NCBI GenBank assembly: GCA_032353305.1
Contig: JAUCNG010407693.1
Coordinates: forward strand, 1 to 10,353
DNA from: Cephalothrix spiralis
Lineage: Eukaryota > Nemertea > Palaeonemertea > Archinemertea > Cephalotrichidae
DNA length: 10,353 nt
Direction of reading: 5' to 3'
Made by a program: the position numbers and the translations under genes. The notes beneath the pieces are model-generated. The model ran no database searches. It was not told the DNA's origin and worked only from the letters and a program-made list of their open reading frames with translations. This document shows positions 6,901 through 10,353 of the stretch, piece by piece (the first letter of the stretch is position 1; each line of letters opens with the position of its first letter).

Positions 6901-8373
6901 CTGCAAGTATTTAATGTCTAGATAATGTAGCTTTTTGGTGTGGGTGGTTCTTCCGTCCATGACTCCATGTCACGAAAGTGAGATTTATGTCTAAAAAGGG
7001 GTGGGTGTTTTTGGTCTCGGTCCGAAAAGTGACACCCAATATCTATATATTCTGATTTTTTACAAATTAGAAGACCGGTAAAATTGCCAATTATATTTTT
7101 ATTTCCAGACAATAATTTAAATACATTATTTGAATTTTTATCTTCTGAAATATGTTTTAAAACGGATTTTGTTTTATAGGGGCCATAAAATTCGGTGATT
7201 CACTAGACAAAGCGGAATGTGAAAATCTACTCGGAGAAGCATCTGAATGCGCTCTACCATTCCAATGTGCTCATGGAAGACCCTCCTTCATACCCGCATT
7301 AACCATTTGTTCAGTTAACGAAACTTCTAGTCAGGTAAGGAAACTAAACGACACTCCGGGACAGATTACGATTTAGATTTGAAAATTTAAAAGGTATTTT
7401 ATACTTTTTATCATTTCTTATAGTACGTGGAACAAGACACTCCGGTATAAATTACGATTATGATTTTTTAAAAGTATTTTATACTTTTTTATCATTTCCT
7501 AGTTAGCTATAGTACAGATGGCAATGTATCGCCGTTGTTTTGTTTTTAAATCCGGTTCTAACCAGATGTAGGTAAAATCAGAGCTTAACTTACACAGGTG
7601 GCAGGTCGTTAATAGAGCTATGGGGAGTCTCGCTCGGATAAGCTGCATTCTCTAGATCTGCGAATCTGAAACAATAACATCGACGATACATATCCGTCTG
7701 AGTACGGAATATCTGCACACTGCTCATGTTGGATCAAGTTGCATGGGCCGTACGAATATAATACAATAACATTTATGATTTTTGTGTTCAAACTGGGCAA
7801 AATGCTGAGCCTCTAGCACTGTCTTGAGAAAAGTCATGGAACCAACATCACAAAAAGGGAGGAAGAAAAAAGGGAATCACTAAAAAATATGTAATTGATC
7901 AGATGTTCGAGTGACCCGCAATAAACGATTATCAAATATTATTATATAGTTATTTTTTTAACCCTGTAACTCGCATGTCAGGTTATGGTCAAATCACATT
8001 TTGAGCAAGGGAAAGGTAATTTTTTTATAAAAATCGGAGACTTCATAATTGTGCATAATCTGATTCATTTTCTGCTAAGTAATGCCATCTTGAAAAACGT
8101 TTTAATGTGAAAAAAGTCACAATTTATCCAGAAGAAAGGTAGTTTATTTTATTAATATTTCTAATGAATCAATTTCAAATCCTTAAGACAACAATAAATT
8201 CTATCGAATTTATCCCGACGATGAGGCATTGAGGCAAGAGGCGGTACGTGGCGCGCTCTTCACTAGGATCGAGTGGTTACCGTAATAAGATTTATTTATA
8301 ATTACAGGACCGAGAAATTTCATTTTCATCTAATTTGAAAAGAAGAATGGACGTGAAGAAGTATTTGAAGTAG
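1..8373 (+). CDS. MLH3: MLH3-type MutL homologue (MutL-gamma endonuclease subunit), 3' part, ten exons
   Basis: In animals MLH3 pairs with MLH1 to form MutL-gamma, a nuclear nicking endonuclease that resolves meiotic crossover intermediates and helps in mismatch repair. Here ten exons with GT–AG borders and matching phases (1,1,0,1,1,1,0,1,0) join to 2127 nt, giving 708 residues and a TAG. Residues 1 to about 430 are a Ser/Asn/Lys-rich linker. From about residue 435 the C-terminal domain follows in MLH3 order: NWSNPVF (437-443), the metal motif DQHA(X)2E(X)4E (506-517), ACTGAIKF (633-640), CAHGRP (665-670) and a final NLKRRM helix (696-701). The pairing of DQHALHERIRLE with GAIKF and FQCAHGRPS fits MLH3 better than PMS2. 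The N-terminal ATPase domain (about the first 350 residues in the family) lies before the window. Human MLH3 has about 1450 residues. No frameshift or internal stop is seen in the joined frame. The coordinates given here include introns. Confidence 0.93.
1195..1769. mobile_element. Non-autonomous inverted-repeat element (MITE-like) in intron 1
   Basis: The ends are inverted repeats of about 36 nt: CAG10-TTGTCTTGAAAGTGC..GCACCAAC at 1195-1231 and its reverse complement at 1734-1769, with two mismatches and one indel. TTGGTA lies directly before the left end (1189-1194) and again at 1774-1779, four bases beyond the right end, so it may be the target duplication with slightly misjudged borders. 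No transposase reading frame is present. The interior repeats CCATCACTAATTTGACATTTTT-like blocks (1279, 1333 and 1395). CAGGG-type ends recall hAT-like MITEs, but the family assignment is only a guess. Its orientation is arbitrary. Confidence 0.75.
1279..1425 (+). repeat. Three diverged direct repeats inside the intron 1 element
   Basis: The block (A/C)CCATCACTAA(T/C)TTG(A)CA occurs three times, near 1279, 1333 and 1395. Two copies are preceded by CACC(T/C)ACCCCAAA-like sequence. Spacing is about 55-60 bp. These are subrepeats of the element and not coding. Confidence 0.6.
1887..2186 (+). CDS. MLH3: MLH3 exon 2 (acidic linker)
   Basis: The acceptor is a good pyrimidine tract ending CTTCAG before base 1887. 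It restores the reading frame as GAT (Asp) from the phase-1 G of exon 1. The same frame is open further upstream to 1799, but the only acceptor giving the correct phase after the TAA at 1796-1798 is 1885-1886. The 300-nt exon encodes residues 324-423, rich in Ser and acidic residues (for example EYEGYDEADF), still linker. The donor AAAAAG|GTACAA is imperfect. A second donor, CCTG|GTAACT after base 2111, has the same phase and would shorten the product by 25 residues, so the 3' border is less certain than the others. Confidence 0.75.
2187..2912 (+). other. Intron 2
   Basis: This 726-bp phase-1 intron is mostly AT-rich with two GC-rich islands. One is near 2226-2282 (CGGCGGCGGCC, AGCCGGCT) and the other near 2490-2520. 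The acceptor is a long pyrimidine tract ending TTGCTTTCAG. I see no gene or complete mobile element in it. The exon 2 frame stays open to 2347, which is read-through into the intron. Confidence 0.7.
2913..2980 (+). CDS. MLH3: MLH3 exon 3 (entry to C-terminal domain)
   Basis: This short 68-nt exon lies between TTGCTTTCAG and CAG|GTAAAT. It encodes residues 424-446. It contains ENWSNPVF, equivalent to the NWKNPVF segment of vertebrate MLH3 just before the C-terminal endonuclease domain. It enters in phase 1 and leaves in phase 0. Both splice sites are good and only this frame fits both neighbours. Confidence 0.85.
2981..3342 (+). other. Intron 3
   Basis: This 362-bp phase-0 intron is AT-rich. 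I see nothing in it beyond the splice sites GTAAAT and TTTTATAG. A 68-codon open stretch at 3136-3342 inside it has no recognisable protein character. Confidence 0.75.
3343..3496 (+). CDS. MLH3: MLH3 exon 4 (start of the dimerisation/endonuclease fold)
   Basis: The acceptor GTTTTATAG precedes 3343 and the donor TCTG|GTAAGT follows 3496. The exon encodes residues 447-497. The stretch VSVIGQIQSQFIGCLLKT corresponds to the strand-turn-strand of the MutL C-terminal domain (in human MLH3, MQVLQQVDNKFIACLMST) that leads directly into the DQHA strand of the next exon. It starts in phase 0 and ends in phase 1. Confidence 0.92.
3497..3999 (+). other. Intron 4, largely a degenerate tandem repeat
   Basis: This 503-bp phase-1 intron runs from GTAAGT to TTTTTCAG. 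Its middle is the GTCGGCGG/poly(A) array described separately. The rest is A/T-rich and featureless. Confidence 0.75.
3541..3905 (+). repeat. Degenerate tandem array of GTCGGCGG plus A-runs
   Basis: Units begin TGTCGGCGGTAAAAAAAA (3721), TGTCGGAGGTAAAAAAAA (3776) and CACCGGCGGAAAAAAA (3839), with periods of about 55 and 63 bp. Each continues through a T-run, a TTGA(A/C)GTCTGA core and AATTC. A partial unit sits at about 3556-3599 (CTCGTCGGCGGCAAAAA). Inside are inverted pieces such as GAGGTAAA..TTTACCTC (3781-3804) and CGGCGGCC..GTCCGCCGCCGG near 3860-3895. The GC islands stand out from the AT-rich intron. Confidence 0.7.
4000..4071 (+). CDS. MLH3: MLH3 exon 5 (DQHA(X)2E(X)4E metal-binding motif)
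   Basis: This 72-nt exon lies between TTTTTCAG and AAAG|GTATAG. It encodes residues 498-521. The sequence LLAFVDQHALHERIRLE carries the full DQHA(X)2E(X)4E motif (bases 4023-4058), whose Asp, His and Glu residues bind the divalent metals needed for nicking in PMS2, MLH3 and bacterial MutL endonucleases. All signature residues are present, so the exon is not decayed. This is the strongest identification in the window. Confidence 0.96.
4072..4416 (+). other. Intron 5
   Basis: This 345-bp phase-1 intron has GTATAG at its start and a T-rich acceptor. It has an ATACATGTATATACAGGTATTGTATAT-type short repeat near its start (4086-4112). I see no gene or mobile element in it. Confidence 0.75.
4417..4545 (+). 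CDS. MLH3: MLH3 exon 6
   Basis: The acceptor is a T-rich tract ending TTTTTTAG before 4417, and the donor TTTG|GTGGGT follows 4545. The exon encodes residues 522-564. It starts with a short charged loop (DTDGKDK) and continues with PPVEVQLKRDEVRIIDGFKGKLKKFG, which corresponds to the PPLEI..EEQR..L..LGLEF region of MLH3. Reading past the donor gives a stop after 11 more codons. Phase is 1 on both sides. Confidence 0.88.
4546..6002 (+). other. Intron 6, the longest intron, holding a foldback repeat
   Basis: This 1457-bp phase-1 intron splits the C-terminal domain between exons 6 and 7. Its middle is the inverted-repeat element described separately. The section 5650-5850 is GC-richer and gives a 111-codon minus-strand frame (5504-5839) that overlaps the repeat and has no recognisable domain. 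The last 150 bases are AT-rich. Confidence 0.75.
4690..5650. mobile_element. Foldback/inverted-repeat element with CGGAATACCGC modules
   Basis: Long imperfect inverted arms face each other across a spacer of about 280 bp (5079-5358). The best matched segments are AGCAATAGGGATCACAGAAT onward (5001-5030) against 5428-5457, and GCTCCAAAACACTCCATCGA onward (5047-5075) against 5360-5389. Outer parts share CATATTT(G)GGGT(A/G)(A/G)GACTGCGG modules at 4711, 5518 and inverted near 4905-4925, and CGGTATTCCGC palindromes (about 4939, 5560 and 5620). No transposase is visible. Arm ends and target duplication could not be set, so borders are approximate. Confidence 0.65.
6003..6112 (+). CDS. MLH3: MLH3 exon 7
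   Basis: The acceptor TTCTTTATTCTAG precedes 6003 and restores GGT (Gly) from the phase-1 G, so the product reads LKKFG-VEYTL. It encodes residues 565-601, including SLPSCLVEKG, equivalent to the VPLCFVERE segment of vertebrate MLH3. The donor ACG|GTACAC is weak, but it is the only phase-0 GT that joins cleanly to the next exon before an in-frame TAA at about 6170. The joined product is about six residues shorter than human MLH3 here. A short extra exon or a different donor is therefore possible. Confidence 0.75.
6113..6541 (+). other. Intron 7
   Basis: This 429-bp phase-0 intron has a weak donor (GTACAC) and a good acceptor (TTGTTTCAG). An 88-codon plus-strand frame (6046-6312) starts in exon 7 in a different frame and runs into the intron. 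It is a shadow. The intron holds a small GC-rich palindrome cluster near 6270-6310. Confidence 0.7.
6297..6308. repeat. Perfect palindrome CAGCCGCGGCTG
   Basis: This is a 12-bp perfect palindrome directly after a second CCGCGGC (6290-6296). Just upstream, CGTTTTGAGAGAAAACG can form a 6-bp stem. Together they are an isolated GC-rich patch in AT-rich intron 7, possibly the tip of a decayed foldback element. Confidence 0.5.
6542..6644 (+). CDS. MLH3: MLH3 exon 8 (conserved ALATKAC helix region)
   Basis: The acceptor TTGTTTCAG precedes 6542 and the donor ACAG|GTAAGC is strong. The exon encodes residues 602-635. FLREVVSSF and LPKTLMDILATKACT match the FIREQL and LPLTVQKVLASQACH segments of MLH3. 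The Cys of the AC(R/H) metal-site motif is kept (C634), but the next residue is Thr rather than the usual Arg or His. The exon opens with ATG in frame, which is coincidental and not a translation start. Confidence 0.9.
6645..7179 (+). other. Intron 8
   Basis: This 535-bp phase-1 intron runs between strong splice sites (GTAAGC and TTTTATAG). Its centre (6777-7037) is a decayed relative of the intron 1 element. The flanks are plain AT-rich sequence. Confidence 0.75.
6777..7037. mobile_element. Decayed, shorter relative of the intron 1 CAGGGG-end element
   Basis: The left end CAGGGGGTGTCTATGTCTAAA resembles the intron 1 element's CAG10-TTGTCTTG end. Near the right end, TCACGAAAGTGAGATTTATGTCTAAAAA (6969-6996) matches TCATGAAAGTGAGACCAATGTCCAAAAA in the intron 1 copy (1694-1721) in the same orientation. 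The right terminus GTGACACCC (7029-7037) keeps only part of the C-run. It is about 260 bp against 575 bp, so it has probably lost its middle. No coding capacity is seen. Confidence 0.55.
7180..7334 (+). CDS. MLH3: MLH3 exon 9 (GAIKF and CAHGRP metal-site motifs)
   Basis: The acceptor TTTTATAG precedes 7180 and the donor TCAG|GTAAGG is strong. The exon encodes residues 636-687. It carries GAIKFGD, then an acidic helix, then LPFQCAHGRPSFIP. The CAHGRP hexapeptide (bases 7266-7283) is the C-[P/A]-H-G-R-P motif whose Cys and His help hold the zinc or manganese site of MutL endonucleases. It enters in phase 1 and leaves in phase 0. Confidence 0.95.
7335..8307 (+). other. Intron 9
   Basis: This 973-bp phase-0 intron separates the last two coding exons. 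It begins with the 86-bp duplication. Further on, a GC-richer section (7590-7760) and a short one at 8215-8275 (GGCGGTACGTGGCGCGC) stand out from an AT-rich background. I find no exon matching the MLH3 family in it and no tRNA or SINE with paired A and B boxes. Confidence 0.7.
7350..7514 (+). repeat. Direct duplication of about 80 bp, period 86 bp
   Basis: GACACTCCGG...ATTACGATT.. followed by GTATTTTATACTTTTTATCATTTC(C/T)TA and TAGTAC occurs at 7350-7427 and again at 7436-7514. The second copy has small indels and an extra GTTAGCTA. It starts 16 bases after the exon 9 donor. It looks like a local tandem duplication and not a transposon. Confidence 0.7.
8308..8373 (+). CDS. MLH3: MLH3 exon 10 (terminal coding exon)
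   Basis: The acceptor is TAATTACAG before 8308, in phase 0. It encodes 21 residues (688-708) and then TAG at 8371-8373. EISFSSNLKRRMDVKK aligns with the QIKPNLTKLRKMAQAW helix that ends the MLH3 fold. The product lacks the further C-terminal tail of human MLH3. A GT at 8386 (CAAG|GTAATT), 12 bases after the stop, resembles a donor, so an intron in the 3' UTR is possible. Confidence 0.85.
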   Translation, partial: DREISFSSNLKRRMDVKKYLK

Positions 8374-8391
8374 AAACTGCTCAAGGTAATT

Positions 8392-8575
8392 AACTAGTCA
8401 AGAACGGATCTAGTCAAATTGTTTTTATTTTACGAATTTTTGTGTGATCTCACTATTTTAAAGTAGACTTTTGTTTAAAATACATAAGATGTTTGCGCCA
8501 TATATAACTAGTCAAGATTCTAGTCATAGATTATATTATATTTTATCACTTTTTCTTCTAAAATACATTAGTTAT
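8392..8575 (+). repeat. Diverged direct repeat with AACTAGTCAAG cores, period about 114 bp
   Basis: AACTAGTCAAG followed by TCTAGTCA, then a T-rich stretch and AAAATACAT(A/T)AG, occurs from 8392 and again from 8506. The second copy is shorter. It lies in the presumed 3' UTR. Confidence 0.55.
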
Positions 8576-8713
8576 TGATTATTTTCATAAAATGCAATTG
8601 TAATGTTCAGGATTGATTAAAACTATCGCGGTACTCAATTTGTCGGAAATATTGGCGAGGGCAAATATTGTACAGAATCCCGTGGGTATCTCATTTTTTA
8701 GCGGATCACGGAC

Positions 8714-8772
8714 GGAATGTTGAAACCCGGAATGTTGAATGACCATAACGTTGAAAGGCCAAAAGACCAAAA
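8714..8772 (+). repeat. Short tandem repeat of GGAATGTTGAA type
   Basis: GGAATGTTGAA appears at 8714 and 8729, and a diverged AACGTTGAAAGGCC at about 8747, followed by AAAAGACCAAAAT. The period is 15-19 bp. It resembles a decayed minisatellite and is non-coding. Confidence 0.5.
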
Positions 8773-9346
8773 TACTATACATTTTCAGTAAGGTCATGGA
8801 TATGCTGATCAATGGGAGGGGGGGGGGGCATTATTCATCTTCAATTCATTGCTTCATAATGTTGCTTTCAGTTGCGATCTCGACTAAACCTCTTAAAAGC
8901 TTTCCGTGAGTAATGAGGAAATTGTGGCATATTCGAGGAGTCCTATGTAAATTGGACAAATCTATGAAAAAAGTTAATAAAGCAAATAGCCACACGATAT
9001 TTCTATAATAAACGATCATGATTGAGATGCAAAATTTTCCTCGAAAGAATGAATTAAATATTTTTCGTATAAATTTTATTTACACAATTTTAGCATAATA
9101 ATTCTTGTTATACAATTAATTTCTTCAATGAAAAATCAGAAATAAAAGTAGTGTAAAAAATTGTAATACCGATGATAGAAAATTTACAAAGGCATTCACT
9201 TTTATATGTGAAATTTGCAAATAAGGAAAACAATTATGACATTGAGCAAATAGGAGCTAACCACCGGTGGTTTGGGGCTACAGTTGCAAGGCTTTACACA
9301 TATTCACTTACAAACATTTTGTTTCGTTTGACAGATTTTGAGTAAA

Positions 9347-9354
9347 TGACGTCA
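9347..9354. promoter_or_regulatory. Perfect CRE palindrome TGACGTCA in the MITE left arm
   Basis: TGACGTCA is the full cyclic-AMP response element bound by CREB/ATF factors. It is followed by CGCAGCTGCGCAAGCG, a local GC-rich patch absent from the matching part of the right arm. A chance 8-mer is possible, and no nearby start site supports a promoter. Confidence 0.3.
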
Positions 9355-9449
9355 CGCAGCTGCGCAAGCGAACATGCCCATGGTGTCGACTAATTGGGGC
9401 ATATTTCTATCTGCTCTTAATACATTTATATGTCCTAATTTATAAAGGA

Positions 9450-9586
9450 AACCCCGTATCGCGTACTAAACTGCTATACAATTACATGTACATTTTGTAT
9501 ATTACATCATACGAAAATTTTAAAAGTTTACTTAATTTATATAGGCAACCCAGTATCGCGTACTAAACTGCTATACAATTTACATC
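9450..9586 (+). repeat. Direct repeat at the centre of the foldback MITE
   Basis: CCC(C/A)GTATCGCGTACTAAACTGCTATACAATT(T)ACAT occurs at about 9452-9487 and 9548-9586, a period of about 97 bp. The units lie between the inverted arms. The sequence between the two core copies is AT-rich and less conserved. Confidence 0.75.
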
Positions 9587-9931
9587 ATATGATCGAACAA
9601 AGAAGCTTTTTGTTTAATTCGACATTAATGACCCTATATGATTTCTACGACTAAATCTTTGTAAAGCAATTGTTCTATCAAAAAACGTTCGTACTTTTGG
9701 TAATAAATTTAAGTCCGAATATCTCAGAAACAGTTAGGATTAGGGCATACAAATGTATAACGAGCAGGTAGAAATATGCCCCAAATTAGTCGAATGACAA
9801 CATTATTTTTACGATTTGGGCACGTCTTTTAATCAATATCTATCGAACAAAACAATTTTTTGAAAGAGAATATGTGTAAAGCTTAGCCACTGAAGCCCAA
9901 AACCACTGGTGGTTGGCTCGTATTCGCTCAA

Positions 9932-10254
9932 AAAACTTTTTCGGGCTTCCAGACCGCCGTGTACAGCTTCTTATAGTGAAAACATGTTTGTCTATAGAAC
10001 ATATAGCTGCAACTACAATGAATTTAACATGAACATCTTTAAAAATACAATAACAAATCTTATAAAATACAAAACATTTTCAATACTGCTTGTGGTCACT
10101 TCAAAGAACATGATCTCTCAGGCTTTAATATTTGGAAAAATAATGAAGTCATTTTTGAAAAAATAATGATATAATTTTTCGGACTGGTGTCCTTTTAATT
10201 GGGCACTTTCAGACATAGAATGAAAAGAATCCATTCAAAAACTAAGTTTGAAAT
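9932..10254. other. Intergenic stretch or 3' UTR of a convergent minus-strand gene
   Basis: This is AT-rich with no supported coding region. An 85-codon plus-strand frame starting in the MITE tip (9909-10166) has no protein-like features. On the minus strand, ATTAAA (plus-strand TTTAAT, 10194-10199) lies about 55 bases after the stop of the candidate exon at 10255-10353 and could be its poly(A) signal. Confidence 0.45.
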
Positions 10255-10353
10255 CTATGTAATGTTCTGTTTTTCAATAGAAGTAACAAACATCAAGTGA
10301 TCAGAAACATTAAACTCTTCCGGTAAAACATTATAAATAAGTCGATATACACC
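10255..10353 (-). CDS. Possible terminal exon of an unidentified convergent gene (partial)
   Basis: Read on the minus strand from the window edge, 32 codons are open and end in TAG (plus-strand CTA at 10255-10257). The peptide includes VYRLIYNVLPEEF and DHLMFVTSIEKQ. It has alternating hydrophobic and charged residues and reads more like protein than the surrounding AT-rich DNA. I do not recognise the family. A minus-strand ATTAAA follows at 10199-10194. The gene would converge on MLH3 tail to tail. An open run of this length can arise by chance in AT-rich sequence, so this is a tentative call. Confidence 0.35.
   Translation of the reverse strand, partial: GVYRLIYNVLPEEFNVSDHLMFVTSIEKQNIT

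Larger units (their letters stand above)
8374..9241 (+). other. MLH3 3' UTR and downstream flank with candidate poly(A) signals
   Basis: No coding region is seen here. Candidate plus-strand poly(A) signals are ATTAAA at 8616-8621 and AATAAA at 8976-8981, 9007-9012 and 9141-9146. None can be chosen from sequence alone. All lie before the foldback element at 9242, so the MLH3 transcript could end before it. A run of ten or more G at about 8816-8828 is an isolated homopolymer. Confidence 0.5.
9242..9931. mobile_element. Foldback MITE of about 690 bp downstream of MLH3
   Basis: The left arm, from TTGAGCAAATAGGAGC at 9242 to about 9436, pairs with the right arm from about 9735 to 9931. Well matched segments are GAGC(A/G)AATA(G/C)GAGC(T/C)AACCACC (9244-9264) against 9909-9929, TTTACACATATTC (9293-9305) against 9868-9880, and TGTCGACTAATTGGGGCATA onward (9383-9416) against about 9762-9799. 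Both arms carry a palindrome near the tip (AACCACCGGTGGTT, 9259-9272; AACCACTGGTGGTT, 9901-9914). No transposase frame exists. A target duplication is not evident. Confidence 0.75.

Noticed and set aside
7900-7922. Possible B box (GTTCGAGTGACC) of a tRNA-derived SINE
   Set aside because: No A box lies at the right distance upstream and there is no cloverleaf or tailed end.

Overview
The window is eukaryotic genomic DNA from an invertebrate animal. It is AT-rich and intron-dense, with short exons joined by GT–AG introns and foldback repeats inside the introns. Frequent ACATGTA-type words suggest a lophotrochozoan such as a mollusc, but this is weak evidence and I cannot name a species.

One gene dominates. 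It is the 3' part of a MutL homologue best identified as MLH3, the MLH1 partner in the MutL-gamma endonuclease. Ten plus-strand exons join in one frame: 1-970 (continuing in from upstream), 1887-2186, 2913-2980, 3343-3496, 4000-4071, 4417-4545, 6003-6112, 6542-6644, 7180-7334 and 8308-8373. Together they give 2127 coding bases, or 708 residues plus a stop. Exon 1 and exon 2 encode a low-complexity linker. Exons 3-10 encode the C-terminal dimerisation and endonuclease domain. The DQHA(X)2E(X)4E and CAHGRP metal-site motifs are intact, so the visible part looks functional. The N-terminal ATPase domain lies before the window.

The introns hold most of the unusual structure. Intron 1 carries a 575-bp element with CAGGGG-type inverted ends, and intron 8 carries a shorter, decayed relative. 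Intron 4 holds a degenerate tandem array built on GTCGGCGG plus A-runs. The longest intron, intron 6, holds a roughly 1-kb foldback structure. Intron 9 starts with an 86-bp duplication. Downstream of the stop are candidate poly(A) signals, a GTTGAA-type short repeat and a 690-bp foldback MITE (9242-9931) with a 97-bp direct repeat at its centre.

At the right edge a minus-strand open stretch (10255-10353) ends in a stop and may be the last exon of a convergent, unidentified gene. I see no RNA genes, CRISPR arrays or prokaryotic features, and no undescribed multi-gene system. The notable points are one divergent MLH3 gene and the non-autonomous repeats that have colonised its introns and 3' flank.
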